Positions 23,240 to 43,949 are shown, counted from the stretch's first letter. The stretch is 64,000 bases of DNA from Doris montereyensis (GCA_037039925.1 JAXRKP010000282.1:262501-326500), one strand, 5' to 3'. The notes: generated by a model not told the origin, from the sequence alone. A program made the numbers and translations.

Positions 23240-24495
23240 CATAACATTTACTGACGTGATTTCAAATGAAACATCGATTCTACTTTAGAGAATATTCTTT
23301 TTCACATTTTTACCCCACTTGACCTTTGTGGAGAACAAAGAATTCTCAATGAAATCGAATTGTATAGGGTTCAAGTCCTTAATGTTCTGATGTTGAGAAA
23401 ATCATGTTGAATTTGTTGAAATTTCAGTTAGCCTACACGTCTTTCGTTGCTTGTATTTTATGTGTGTGTAAAACTTGTCCTTTTCCATTTTTACGTTGAT
23501 ATTATCAGTTTATCAAAATGTTAATCAATAAATAAAAATACATACAAACAAGAAAACATAACTAAAGAGAGAACAGAATGCAATAAAAACGGAGGTGGCC
23601 GAATTTCCCGTAAGATGGCTGGATTTCCCCACATTGAGATGATGTCACACTTTATATTCTATTTTTTATATTTAAAGCGAAATTATCGCCGGATATATTT
23701 TCGTTCGTGCTCTTGATTGGCATTAGTTTAGTTGCTTTCAGTCCGTCTAAAACACCCATGATGTTGATCGTTTCCCAATAATCAATTTTGTGGCCGAAAT
23801 AGTACTGCCCTACCCTACCCTAATCGAAAACGAGTAAAATCTACGACTATGACACACAACCAAAACACAGTTCGAACACAGGCCTACGACAATCTGGCAA
23901 TCTGTTGACAGAGGGGCGCCAAAGTTAATTTAAATAGCAATAGCATCATGCATGTATGAAAATACACCTATTATATGATTTGTGAACATCCCTCATACAA
24001 GTTAAATATCACTATAGATGACCAAATTTGATTTTAATCTTTTAGACATACTTCACATTCCATATTGACTAGATTCTACTTCAATTATTCGACAAAAAAA
24101 AAAAAGAAAATGCGCGTTGAAAGTAAAAATAGCATTTTTTTACAACGTACAATGTACATCTGTGGAAACATTCCTTTAAAAGCGTATAGAAAAACAAAAT
24201 TCTTGATGGAAGTAAAACAAACCTTCAATTTCACTTTGAGACCTGATTACTATCACGAGTAAAGTTAAATTGCAACAGAATTTCGTAATCAAGTCTAAGG
24301 GTTTAATCGAGAAAACAAGAGACTTGAACTTGGTAAAATGCTGACACTGAGTGACTCATTGTCACGCTACTACATGTACCAGATGTTTACAGATGATAAG
24401 CCTTTAAATAGTAGATTTGTTCTATTATACTGTCGCGAATGTTGTATTTCAATTTAGACCTACTGATAAATATAGATATAATTCTAAAGGCTAGA
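23240..24495. other. Intergenic AT-rich DNA
   Basis: No coding exon or element was recognised. The short lysine-rich ORF at 24065-24262 has no supporting features. Confidence 0.5.
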
Positions 24496-24501
24496 TCTAT
24501 A

Positions 24502-24566
24502 CACTCAGACCTCGTTATACCGCCAACTGTTGTGCCAGTTCCACTAGTAACTTGGCTTTATAAAGG

Positions 24567-24607
<41 letters not shown>

Positions 24608-24795
24608 CTATATATATATACACGAAAATACCCTGGCTCTGGAAGATATCTATGAACAGTCCATCTTGTAATATTAAATAATAAATGTGACCCATGTTTG
24701 TATTTTATAAAGTGTGCATTTTGATTGGTTTATTATGCCAAGGAATGTCCCAAATTTCCCTTATAACACCGTCAACAGGGCGACTGTAACATCAG
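24502..24795. mobile_element. Pogo/Tigger-like DNA element fragment
   Basis: Begins TA|CACTCAGACCTCGTTATAC with CGCCAACTGTTGTGCCAG and CTTTATAAAGGGAATAT, closely matching the 27560-28436 element's right terminus. An (AT)n tract at 24570-24620 sits inside. The far terminus (CCCTTATAACACCG) is degenerate, so the right boundary is approximate. Confidence 0.55.
24569..24620. repeat. (AT)n microsatellite
   Basis: Alternating AT with one GATCT interruption, inside the DNA-element fragment. Confidence 0.95.
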
Positions 24796-25283
24796 CTTAG
24801 CTACATTTGACAGCAAAACAACCACCCACTAAAAGACAAAATACAATCACGACAAATTCTTGTTAGTTATTGTATGGAAAGTTAACATTGTTTACATTGA
24901 AATGGGAGTTTATATTGAAATAAAAAGAATTTTTTAATTGAAATTTAACTTTTAACAGACCCAGCAAACAGACCTATCCACTCTAGGGTTTGATAGTTTA
25001 TGACATTTGTTTCTTGCCTCTCCTGAAAAATAACGTCAGGCAGACTTAGGCGTTTAGAAAGTTTCACCGACACTATATTATATATATATATAAAATATAT
25101 AGATCTATGTAGTTTTCATTATTTTGTAAAAATATTCTATGAAATTATTATGATGACTTGAAATAAAATATGATTCTAGATTTTTTTATGCATTCACAGG
25201 AATGAGCTACCTTTGAATTTCATGTGGGCCCAACCAATACACCGTTTGTTCTTGAGAGTGTGATTTTAGACATCATTTTAGCC

Positions 25284-34123
<8,840 letters not shown>

Positions 34124-34403
34124 GCTCGCCCCATGAAAGGATATAATGCATGTATATGTATAGTGCACTTAACCTTTGGTCTGCCCAAACGCGGGTAAAC
34201 ACTGGTGGTGAGTTTCCGAAAAACGCTGATCAAGCGCTGGTTTGCATTAGCAACGCGTATCATTTACTTTCTGCTGTACTTCCTGTATTGGACTCGTTTT
34301 TGGCGAAGCTACCAAAGCCTAATTAGTTAGTGCTAGTAAAAAAAAAGAAGTAAAGATAAATAACGTTTATTTTTTCAATTTTTAGCCTGTGAAAATAATC
34401 AAA

Positions 34404-34613
34404 ATGAGTCGATCTGAAGAGCCTGAAAGAAATTTGTTCGACATTTTTCACATTCCTGATTATGATGTAGAAGATAATCAATCTGATATTTCCTTGGGTG
34501 ATCTTGATACAAATCAAAGTGAAGATCTAGATGAATTAGATCTAGATCTAAGTTATAGATCTAGTGAGGACGAAAATCAACGTGGACTGTTTCAATCCAT
34601 TTCATGGCTTTGA
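34404..34613 (+). pseudogene. Probable N-terminal remnant of a piggyBac transposase
   Basis: About 70 codons from ATGAGTCGATC, reading MSRSEEPERNLFDIFHIPDY and then an Asp/Glu/Ser-rich stretch to a stop. It lies wholly inside the TTAA-bounded element. Acidic, disordered N-termini precede the catalytic domain in piggyBac transposases. No catalytic Asp motifs are present, so the rest was deleted. Assignment is by context. Confidence 0.5.
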
Positions 34614-34644
34614 TGACTAATGTTATAAGCAGTGAGCCCAAATT

Positions 34645-34652
34645 TGAATAAA
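34645..34652 (+). terminator. Candidate poly(A) signal for APEX2
   Basis: GAATAAAT about 525 bp after the stop, inside the piggyBac-type element. No AATAAA occurs between the stop and the element. A second candidate (GTAATAAATAAC) lies near 34770. Confidence 0.35.
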
Positions 34653-34889
34653 TTTTTGAACATCAAGGTCATTAAATGATGGTCAGTCAGGGTCATTCTG
34701 TTTTATGATTGCATATTTTGAATGGTCAGTCATCTGTCTATTGTGTGTCCAAATATCATTGCATTTGAGTAATAAATAACGACATATCAATTTTTTAAAC
34801 ACACATATCTCTTCAAGCAAAAACAACAATAAAAAGTGGGTGGAACAGAAAGCTCTTTATTTCATTAAGTGGGCAGATTAAAGGTTAAT

Positions 34890-35820
34890 CCATTTGGCAT
34901 GCTCTAAGGCGTTTCACAGAAATCACACAATTGCATACAAGCGTGAACATTAATAATACGATAGCCAGAATAGTTCTGTTTTAAGATTTGATTTAACAGT
35001 TGTGTAGTTAGTAGGGATTCTGTTTTTGTAGACAGTGAGTTCCAGACAGTGGGTGTGGTGTTGGAGGAAGATCGGTCGGCGAATTTCTATATTATTATCT
35101 ATATCTATATAATTCTGAATTGCTCGAACTTTGTGTCAAAGTCTTTGTTGCCAGGCCTCAAGGAATAACCATATTTTGCATGTAAGTTCTAAAAGATCCT
35201 ACGATTATTATCAATTCAGGAAATTTTTTCTGCCAGAGGTGACGTTTAATTCATAAAAATTTCCTTGTTTCTACGTGTTTGAAAAGAATTTTCATTCATC
35301 TAAGCCACCATTTTAAACGAGATTTATGATTCAAAAGTTGGAATAGTGTTGTTGATGCCTATGGGCTGCAACTGGATCTAATAATCGTATTTGATATCAC
35401 TTGGTGTAAAACACGCTTGTATTAAAGTAATATTGTCAACATTACCATAGAGTGCCTGTTAGTTGAATTGGTAGAGGGTTTTACCAACAGATGGTGATTT
35501 TTTCTCTGGCCCTCCAGTGTTAGCCCACTAGAGTTCTGGTCTTTTCTGGCCCTCCTGTCAGCTCACCTTCAAAATGAACATCTGTGTCTATTCAGGCCCT
35601 GCAAAAGTCAAACAAACTACCACATTGCTCATTGAGAGGCAACTAATGTTGAATTTAAAAAATACCAACAGCTTTGTGTGTGTGTAGTCTTACTTTAACC
35701 CTTGTTAACCCTGAAATGAAAAAAAAAAAGCCTTCATTTAAATTTTTTTTTGGTCCTTTTGCTTTGTCTTTGTGGAGTTACATATATCTTGATGTTTACT
35801 GTAAGATTGACTGACTTTTT
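34890..35820. other. Intergenic DNA with a weak family D SINE
   Basis: 35455-35650 has GTTAGTTGAATTGGTAGAGG (A-box-like) and TCTGGCCCTCC blocks related to 30243-30480, strongly diverged. ACTGGATCTAATAATCGTA at 35370 also occurs at 29745. No gene was recognised. Confidence 0.4.
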
Positions 35821-35825
35821 AAACT

Positions 35826-35826
35826 T

Positions 35827-35862
<36 letters not shown>
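35826..35862. repeat. (GTT)n microsatellite
   Basis: Twelve GTT triplets. Confidence 0.97.
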
Positions 35863-35863
<1 letters not shown>

Positions 35864-35869
35864 ACAAAT

Positions 35870-36735
35870 GGTTAAAGGGATGTGTGGCCCCTGGAATAGG
35901 CCATTTGTCATCTAAATATCAAAATTGAGGTTACGGCATTTCTTTCTAGTTCCACTTCTTAGCTTTACTTATAAACCATCCCCCAAGTCTGAATTCCCTG
36001 TCTTTCTGTGAAAAAAATAGTCTTTGAAGACAACTGTCACCAGTTTCTTACAAATTATCATATTTTGCCTTATTTTGAGGCCCTCACAAACCTATAACCC
36101 CTGAAGATAATAGCATCGTCCTATATAACCATTACACACCTTGTCGTATGACCTGTGCTTTCATGCTGAGACTAGACAGTCAGAGACAATAGTATTATTT
36201 TGCTATAGTACAATATTATTGTATTCAGCAGTTTTAACAAAGCCCACACTTCCATACATGGGCAAAAGTTACGCTCAAATGACATATATACATCTGGGCA
36301 AACAGTCTCTCACGGCTGGCCCCGTTCAACTACTCAACATCGCTCTTGCGCGTTCACGCATGTTATGTTGGTTCCCAGAGTCGGTTTTTCCCAATTAGGT
36401 CATCGTGAATATTTCATTCTGTTTTCAATGATTGTAATGTTTGATTACAGAATACATTCATTCTATTTTATGCATCGTTTTTATTATCATTTGATGCGTG
36501 TTGTTTGATACGTCAAACCAATAAAGAAATGCTATAGAAGTTTTTAAAACATGTGACTCAGAAAAATACCAAGAAGATTAGATTTAGAATTTACTATGAC
36601 CAGTAAGACTGATGGATTTCAAAACGATATAGATGTTAATACCGTTCGAAGACCTCATACAAAATGTACTTTCGGTGGCAAATAAACATGTGCCAATCAA
36701 ACATAGGTACCCGCATAAAAATGCTGGTGTGCCTT
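35870..36735. other. Intergenic, nothing recognised
   Basis: No supported exon, RNA or element over about 860 bp. Confidence 0.5.
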
Positions 36736-36737
36736 AC

Positions 36738-36850
36738 ACAGGGTTGCCAAGCGTCCACATTTTGCGGGACAGTCCCGCGGCATTATCGTTGTCCGTCCCG
36801 CCTTCCTGCATATGGGTCGCTTGTCCCGCAAATCTAACTTTCTGAACTGT
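36738..36850. mobile_element. hAT-like element fragment
   Basis: CAGGGTTGCCAAGCGTCCAC with TTTTGCGGGACAGTCCCGC and CTTGTCCCGCAAATC. The CAGGGTTGCCAA terminus and GGGACAGTCCC inner palindrome are typical of hAT short elements. The other terminus was not found. Confidence 0.45.
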
Positions 36851-36967
36851 TAAACTTTCAGCGAAAACCCCCACAGTACAACTAATGATGCCATAATAAT
36901 ACATGTATTATTGTAATGTAACAATGCATCGTGAGGTATGTACAACACTAGACTCACAATCAGCAGT

Positions 36968-37372
36968 TAAACTGTTTCGTAGCAACAGCATTGTCTGCAG
37001 TTAAACTGTTTCTTTGTACAACAGCATTGTCAAGATGGTAGTTAAACTGTTTCTTTGTAGCAACAGCATTGTCAAGATGGTACAGCAGTTAAACTGTTTC
37101 TTTGTAGCAACAGCATTGTCAAGATGGTACAGCAGTTAAACTGTTTCTTTGTACAGCTGTCAAGATGGTTCAGCAGTTAAACTGTTTCTTTGTAACAACA
37201 GCATTGTCAAGATGGTACAGCAGTTAAACTGTTTCTTGTAGCACAACAGCATTGTCAAGATGGTACAGCAGTTAAACTGTTTCTTTGTAGCAACAGCATT
37301 GTCAAGATGGTACAGCAGTTAAACTGTTTCTTTGTTAACTGTTTCAACAGCATTGTCAAGATGGTACAGTGG
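36968..37372. repeat. 47-bp minisatellite, about eight copies
   Basis: Unit has CAGTTAAACTGTTTCTTTG, TAGCAACAGCATTGTC and AAGATGGTACAG. It includes the small palindrome CAGTTAAACTG. Several copies have partial deletions. Confidence 0.93.
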
Positions 37373-37496
37373 GCTCTGCCTTAGAAGTTAGAGGCCAGTG
37401 CTCAGGAGATAACAAAACGCATCCTTCTTTTTTTGCCCTTTTGTGTTGTTGTGGAATTGATGCAGGCCATTATATGATAGATATAATTAGGCCAAG

Positions 37497-37522
37497 ATAT
37501 ATATATATATATATATATATAT
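37497..37522. repeat. (AT)n microsatellite
   Basis: Thirteen AT dinucleotides. Confidence 0.93.
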
Positions 37523-37734
37523 GTTAGTTTATGACTTCTGCCATTTTGAGTGTGTGAACAGAGAAAGGAAGGGGTTAAATTTCTCATACTATCTTACTAT
37601 TTTCGTTTGTTTGTTTACTATTTTTTGAAAATGTCTTGAAGCATTTTCCTCTTATTTAAAAAGGGTGATATGCCATCCAGGCAGTGGACAGGTAAACACC
37701 TGTATGGGGAGTAGATGATCCTGCCCTCCGAGTC

Positions 37735-37938
37735 TGCTGGTGCCTTGCAGGTCGGTCTTGGCTGACCAGAGACTAAGGGAGTTAACCCTAACAAAAAACA
37801 ACCTGTTGCCTTGCATGTCAGTCTTGACTGACCAAAGGCTAAGGAGTTAACCCTGACAGAAAATAACAACCTGCTGCCTTGCATGCTGGTCTTTAATGAC
37901 CAAAGGCTAAGGGAGTTAACCCTGACAGAAAATAACAA
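37735..37938. repeat. About 65-bp repeat, three copies, in LINE 5' region
   Basis: Units share CTTGCATGTCAGTCTTGACT, GACCAAAGGCTAAGGGAG and TTAACCCTGACAGAAAATAA. It lies directly upstream of the LINE's endonuclease ORF, as tandem 5' UTR monomers do in several LINE groups. Confidence 0.85.
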
Positions 37939-38064
37939 GGCCTGGTAGGGGGCCTCAAGGTGCAGCCCCACCATCCACCTAGGGTACAGTGGGCTAATCC
38001 TCTGCTATTCCGAAACCTAACTGATACAGAGAAATAAATACAATATACCCGGCTTGACATTTCA

Positions 38065-38994
38065 ATGACGAAAATGGAAACGAACACGAACTGTGATTTT
38101 GGAACATGGAACTTAAGGGCAATAAATGGAAAAGAGTTAGAATTAGTTGAAGAAATGGAAAAATTCAAAGTAGACATTTTGGCTATTATTACAGAAACAG
38201 AAAAAGGACAAGGAATAAAAAATGTAGGACTAAATAATATTTTAATCTTCTCAGGAGTAGATGTCAAAGATAGAGCTAGAGAAGGAGTAGATTCTAGGTC
38301 TCCTAGTGCATAAAAGGCATGAAAAGCTACTAGAAAGCTGGAAATTTATAAGCCCACGGCTATTAGAGGTAAATATTAAACCAAAAGTAAGAGAAATTAA
38401 ATTATTGATAGCTTATGGACCAAACGAAGACGCCACTAAAGAGGAAAAAGATACCTTCGAAAACGATTTACAAATAGCTGCAGAGAATCTTAAACACAAA
38501 CAAGAACTAATGGTTTTAGGAGATTTAAACGCTAGAGTAGGCAACAATATAGAAACATCAGGTGGAGTAATAAGTAAAGAAGGAGAGACAACTTCTCCAA
38601 ATGGAGAGAGACTAATAGATTTTGCCTAAAGAATAACATGAAAATAGCAAACACCTTTTTTCCTCATAAAAATATCCACAAATATACAAGAGTAAGTGAA
38701 GACAGGTGTGAAAAGTCAATGATACTAGACTACATACTAGTTAGCAGCTCCCTTTTTTACTGTACATTGGATGCAAGAGTAAGCAGAGGAGCAGACATAT
38801 TTAGGGATCATCACCTAGTGATTGCCAAAATGAGATTACTAACTGAAGAAAACAAACAGAAAAGGAAAGAGAAGAAAGCTACTAAATTCAAAACAGAGGA
38901 ACTTCATAAACCAGTAGTAAAACAAGTATACCAATCTAGGATAAAAAGATTTATCAGGAGTGATCTGAATGATAGCACAATAGAAGAAAAGTGA
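38065..38994 (+). pseudogene. LINE AP-type endonuclease domain, frameshifted
   Basis: Reads FGTWNLRAINGKELELVEEM and KVDILAIITETEKG in one frame to 38313. It continues in a second frame with IAYGPNEDATKEEKDTFEND and MVLGDLNARVGN (the GDLN metal site), then in a third with FFPHKNIHKYTRVSEDR, LDYILVSSSL and DHHLVIAKMRL (catalytic His). At least two frame breaks (about 38300 and 38627). Confidence 0.88.
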
Positions 38995-39439
38995 CAAATG
39001 TATAAAGAAACATTCCTCAGTTGTACTGAAGAAGTCTGTGGTAGGAAGCAAATTAAAGGAGATAGGAAAAGAACAGCATGGTGGAATGAGAAAAACTAAG
39101 ATCAAAGAAAAGAAGGATGCCTGGAAGAAAGAGACCAGAAGATAGGATATATTACGTGAATAAAAGAACTATCGCCAAAGAGGAAGTGAGGAAAGCAAAA
39201 CAGGAACAATGGGAAGAGTTCGGACAAAGACTTCAAGAAAGCTATCAAGGAAATCAAAAGCTGTTCTGGGGGGCAATGAAGAGCATGAGAAAGACCAAAG
39301 CATGCCCAATACGACAAATTAAGAATGCCAAAGGAGAAATAATGAAAGAAGACAGCGAAATCATGGAAACATGGAGAAGGCATTTTCATTAATTACATTT
39401 ACCCTCCAGAAAGTATGAAACAAGGAGTAAAGATCAATT

Positions 39440-40760
39440 AGTAAGAGTAATAAGTAATCCACAGGACACAGCTGAAGATGTAGATATATCAATGGAAGAA
39501 ATCCAAACAGCTATAAGAAAAGTGAAATTATGAAAAGCCCCAGGAGCAGATCAAGTTTATCCAGAAATGATTAAAAACCAAGGGAGAGAGGCAGACAAAC
39601 TACTACATGCAATATATCAACAAGCATGGAAGTCCAAACAGGTGCCAGACGACTGAAAAAGGGAACGCTAGTACCAATACATAAGAAAGGATCAACTATG
39701 GAATGCTCAAACTATAGAGGGATATCACTACTTAGCGTACCAGGAAAAGTGTATGCCAGGATACTGGAAATGAGATTAAGGAAAGAGTAGAGGATCAGAT
39801 TGAAGAGCATCAGAGTGGATTTAAACCAGGAAGAAGTGTACAAGACCACATATTTACAATTAGACAAATAATAGAAAAATTCCTTGAGAGAAACATTGAC
39901 TTGCACCTGTGTTTTATTGACTTAGAAAAGGCATTTGACACTGTGAGGAGGGACGAACTATGGCTTCCTTAAAAGAACACAATGTAGAGCAAAATTTAAT
40001 AGAAGCCATTACAAGTTTTTACAGTAAACCAACATGTGCAGTGAGAGTAGCTGGAAACATATCTACAGAATTTGATGTAGATGTAAGAGTAAGACAGGGT
40101 TGTATCCTAAATCCTCTTTGTTTATCACATTTATGGATTCAGTCGCAAATGCATCCTCAAAAATGGAGAAAGTGAATGTAGGAATGTGGAAGCTCAAACC
40201 AGTAAATGTATCAGTATCAATGCTTTCATTTGCCGATGATTTAGTTCTGTTTGGAAAATCAGAAAGTGACCTTCAGGTGAATATCAACATTATGAACAAT
40301 GAACTAAATAAAAGAGGAATGAGAGTAAATGCAAAGAAAGCCAAAACAATGCTAGTAACTAGGAAGCTAAAACACAAAATCTTAAATTGGGCAGAGATTA
40401 TTTAGAACAAGTTCAAAGCTACAATTTCCTAGGAGTAGGAGTAATGATTAACTCAGAGGAAAACTAAGAGAAGAAATCAGCCAGAGAATCCAAAAGGCAA
40501 GTGCTATATACATGTATAACCATCTAGGAAAGGTATTTGTTGGTAAACAAGAATTGTCAACAAAAACCAAAATGACAGTATACAACACAGTTTATTGTCC
40601 TACTCTCCTCTATGGCAGTGAAACCTGGACCTTAGACAATAGAGAAAATAGTAGAGTACAGGCAGCTGAAATGAAATATCTAAGAAGAGTAGTAGGGAAA
40701 ACTAAAACGAGACAAAATCAGAAACACAACAATAAGAGATCAAACCAAAGCAGATGACAT
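39440..40760 (+). pseudogene. LINE reverse transcriptase domain, frameshifted
   Basis: Blocks in order: KAPGADQVYPEMI near 39537, NYRGISLLSVPGKVY near 39711, SGFKPGRSVQDH near 39811, CFIDLEKAFDTV near 39909 (catalytic motif A), and SFADDLVLFGKS near 40228 (motif C with FADD). Then YNHLGKVFVGKQELSTKTK and LLYGSETWTLDN. Several stops and shifts make it inactive. Confidence 0.9.
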
Positions 40761-41016
40761 AAAAACTAAGATAGAAACAAATCAATTGAGATGGTTTGGG
40801 CATGTAAACAGAATGAATGACAATAAAATAGCTAAATCAGTATATAGTGCTAAAACCCAAGGTAAAAGACCAAAGGCAGACCTCAGAGAAAGTGGGAAGA
40901 AGATATACAAGAGGCATTGAAGCATAGAAATTTAACTTTTTTGGAAGGAAACAGAAAATGCCAGGATAGGGCATCCTGGAGAAAGATCATCTTGGGCATC
41001 TGAATCCATACACCGA

Positions 41017-42440
41017 AAGGTAGAATGGGAAATGATAAAGAAAGGAACCCATACATCGAAAGGTAGAATGGGAAATGATAAAGAAAGGAACCCATACATC
41101 GAAAGGTAGAATGGGAAATGATAAAGAAAGGAACCCATACACCGAAAGGTAGAATGGGAAATGATAAAAGAAAGGAACCCATACATCGAAAGGTAGAATG
41201 GGAAATGATAAAGAAAAGGAACCCATACATCGAGAAAGGTAGAATGGGAAATGATAAAAGAAAGGAACCCATACATCGAAAGGTAGAATGGGGAACTGAT
41301 AAAGAAAGGAACCCATACACCGAAGGTAGAAAGGGAACTGATAAAGAAAGGAACCCATACACCGAAAGGTAGAATGGGAAATGATAAAGAAAGGAACCCA
41401 TACACCGAAAGGTAGAATGGGAAATGATAAAGGAACCCATATATCAAAAGGTAGAATGGGAAATGATAAAGAAAGAAACCCATACATCGAAAGGTAGAAT
41501 GGGAAATGATAAAGAAAGGAACCCATACATCGAAAGGTAGAATGGGAACTGATAAAAGGAAATGAAGGTAGAATGGGAAATGATAAGAAAGGAACCCATA
41601 CACCGAAGGTAGAATGGGAAATGACCGAAAGGAACCCATACACCGAAGGAATGGGAACTGATAAAGAAAGGAACCCATACACCGAAAGGTAGAATGGAAA
41701 TGATAAAGAAAGGAACCCATACACCGAAAGGTAGAATGGGAAATGATAAAGAAAGGAATCCATACACCGAAAGGTAGAATGGGAAATGATAAAGAAAGGA
41801 ATCCATACACCGAAAGGTAGAATGGGAAATGATAAAGAAAGGAATCCATACATCGAAAGGTAGAATGGGAAATGATAAAAAAGGAATCCATACACCGAAA
41901 GGTAGAATGGGAAATGATAAAGAAAGGAACCCATACATCGAAGGTAGAATGGGAAATGATAAAGAAAGGAATCCATACACGAAGGTAGAATGGGAAATGA
42001 TAAAGAAGAAGGAATCCATGGGAACACGAAAGGAATAGAACCGAAAGGTAAATGAAATGAAAGAAAGGAATCCATACACCGAAAGGTAGAATGGGAAATG
42101 ATAAAGAAAGGAACCCATACACGAAAGGTAGAATGGGAAATGATAAAGAAAGGAATCCATACACCGAAAGGTAGAATGGGAAATGATAAAGAAAGGAACC
42201 CATACACCGAAGGTAGAAAGGGAACTGATAAAGAAAGGAATCCATACACCGAAAGGTAGAATGGGAACTGATAAAGAAAGGAATCCATACACGAAGGTAG
42301 AATGGGAAATGTAAAGAAACCCATACACGAAAGGTAGAATGGGAAATGATAAAGAAAGAAACCCATACACGAAAGGTAGAATGGGAAATGATAAAGAAAC
42401 CCATACACCGAAGGTAGAATGGGAAATGATAAAGAAAAAG
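41017..42440. repeat. 43-bp minisatellite derived from the LINE 3' end, about 33 copies
   Basis: Unit: GAACCCATACACCGAAAGGT, AGAATGGGAAATGATAAAG, AAAG. The first unit follows the LINE tail GGGCATCTGAATCCATACAC without a break, and the same single-copy junction is visible at 62620-62670. As 43 is not a multiple of three, all three minus frames stay open and give 490-512-residue artefact ORFs. Confidence 0.96.
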
Positions 42441-42459
42441 AAGAAGAAGAGTAAAAAAC

Positions 42460-43034
42460 TCCCGTGAGCGAAAGAAAGTTGTGTGAAACGTGTTTTTGTA
42501 TGCTTTTAGTGTTGTGAAATTTCAATTGCGTTTTTAGCGAAACGTTATTTTTTATACTATTTTTTTTTCACTGTTTGGCGTATCTGTATATATTTTGCCC
42601 TGAAAAATTGAATGTAAATAGTCTAGCCATTTACTGTACAAATAAACTTTCTAAAAAATTTTTTCTGAAAAATGTCTACTTCATGCCCAAAAAAATGTTT
42701 TTCATAATTATTTTGTATTTGTTTTATATGGTAAACTAAAAAAATCATAAAAACATAAATACCACTCAAGGTCCGAATTTTGTTTTGAAAGTTTAGTCAT
42801 TTTCTTGAACAACTTGTATGTGAAGTTAAGAGCTATTTGGTCATTACGTTTTTCTAAATAGCGATGTAAGATAACGTGTAAATAAAAAGCATAAATATTC
42901 AAGATGGTGGCTGTTCCGTGGCAACCAAGTATAACTTCATGTCCACTGATTACATATGTGCATATTTTAATTAACCGGAAAAAAAAAATCAAAAGTAAAA
43001 AAAAAATAGTTTTAGAACTCGCATTATATCCCCT
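42460..43034 (-). mobile_element. Diverged copy of the 25664-26245 DNA element (reverse)
   Basis: Right edge ATATCCCCTTAA mirrors TTAAGGGGGC, and internal AAGATGGTGGCTGTTCCGTG with GCAACCAAG is the reverse complement of TTGGTTGCCAAGGAAACAGC with CTCCATCTTGG at 25790-25815. The left limit is unclear. Confidence 0.45.
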
Positions 43035-43319
43035 TAATGAAGTCGTGTCAAGGCACTATGATATGCTTCCGTGGAATTGACAAGTCTTTTGAATGAAATG
43101 GCCCGCATGGGGATAAATGCCTTTGTGCAGGAATATAGAAATCCATCTGAAATTTGGCCCAAAAAATGTTTACACACGCTGGAGACTGGAAATTTCAGGG
43201 TATTTTGAAAAAAACACAAACATGTTATAGAATCATCATATTCCCATGCCCTTTTCACACAGATAACAAAAAATGATCATTACAGGACAATTAACATTAA
43301 AACTGTATCCATGGAAAGA

Positions 43320-43535
43320 ATTCTATTGGATGATCTAAAGAAATTAAAGAGAATGAATTCTGTTGAGTGAAAAAAAAGTTCTTATAACCAACGTGGCAAT
43401 GTTATTATATCCAAGGTAATTAAAAAGAAATAATTCTGTTGAGTGAGAAAAAATGTTCTTATAATCAATGTGCCATTGTTGTATCTAAGGTAATTAAAAA
43501 ATGTTCTTAAATAATTCTGTTGAGTGAGAAAAAAC
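43320..43535. repeat. About 80-bp degenerate repeat, 2-3 copies
   Basis: Units share AATTCTGTTGAGTGA, AAAAAGTTCTTATAA, CAATGTTATTATATC and CAAGGTAATTAAA. Confidence 0.8.
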
Positions 43536-43745
43536 GTATGCACAGAATGTTGTGATCTGCACACAGGACCTCCTTTTTGTTGTCTGTCTCTGATATGACC
43601 ACGTGTTGATCCACCTACCTGGACCAAGGGGATGAGTTTTACTCGAAAAAACGTTGAGATAATTTTTGAACTGTCAGGGTTTGAACCCATGACCTTTTGG
43701 TTGAAAGGCTGACACCTTGCCTGTGGATCACCAAGTCTTGCCACA
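43535..43745 (-). mobile_element. SINE family B
   Basis: TGCACAGAATGTTGTGATCT, GCACACAGGACCTCC, GATCCACCTACCTGGACC, then GGGTTTGAACCCATGACC and TTGAAAGGCTGACACCTTGC. On the minus strand this reads as a tRNA-like head followed by the body. Confidence 0.75.
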
Positions 43746-43746
43746 G

Positions 43747-43942
43747 ATGGACAAATATAATATAAACATACAGATGGACAAAAATAATATAAACATACAG
43801 ATGGACAAAAATAATATAAATATACAGATGGACAAAAATAATATAAACATACAGATGGACAAAAATAATATAAACATACAGATGGACAAAAATAATATAA
43901 AGATACAGATGGACAAAAATAATATAAACATACAGATGGACA
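43747..43942. repeat. 27-bp minisatellite, seven copies
   Basis: Unit CAGATGGACAAAAATAAT plus ATAAACATA, almost perfect. It starts immediately at the end of the SINE B head. The in-frame nine-residue repeats on both strands are artefacts. Confidence 0.95.
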
Positions 43943-43949
43943 GAATGAG

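Larger units (their letters stand above)
34169..34888. mobile_element. piggyBac-type element, internally deleted, right after APEX2
   Basis: Exact TTAA duplications at 34169-34172 and 34885-34888 enclose 712 bp. Inverted ends: CCTTTGGTCTGCCCA (left) and TGGGCAGATTAAAGG (right). TTAA target sites and short CC-starting inverted repeats are the piggyBac hallmark. An acidic ORF inside is probably a transposase remnant. It sits 45 bp after the APEX2 stop. Confidence 0.85.
37940..41016 (+). mobile_element. Non-LTR retrotransposon (AP endonuclease + reverse transcriptase), decayed
   Basis: A near full-length LINE in one orientation: endonuclease from 38065, reverse transcriptase about 39440-40400, C-terminal region to about 40990, then the 3' end. 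Stops and frameshifts break it into many ORFs. The architecture (N-terminal AP-type endonuclease, FADD box, YGSETWTL and LRWFGHVNR C-terminal motifs) is that of RTE/CR1-like LINEs. The clade is not settled from the sequence alone. Confidence 0.88.

Noticed and set aside
36141..36398. Plus-strand ORF of 85 residues
   Set aside because: No domain, no splice context and ordinary length for chance in this DNA.
38065..38994. A second host AP endonuclease gene
   Set aside because: It is followed by reverse transcriptase motifs in the same orientation, so it is the endonuclease domain of a LINE.
40932..42525. Overlapping minus-strand ORFs of 490-512 residues with GFLSLSFPILPF-like repeats
   Set aside because: They read the 43-bp LINE-derived array, whose three frames are all open. 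No start context, splice site or domain is present.
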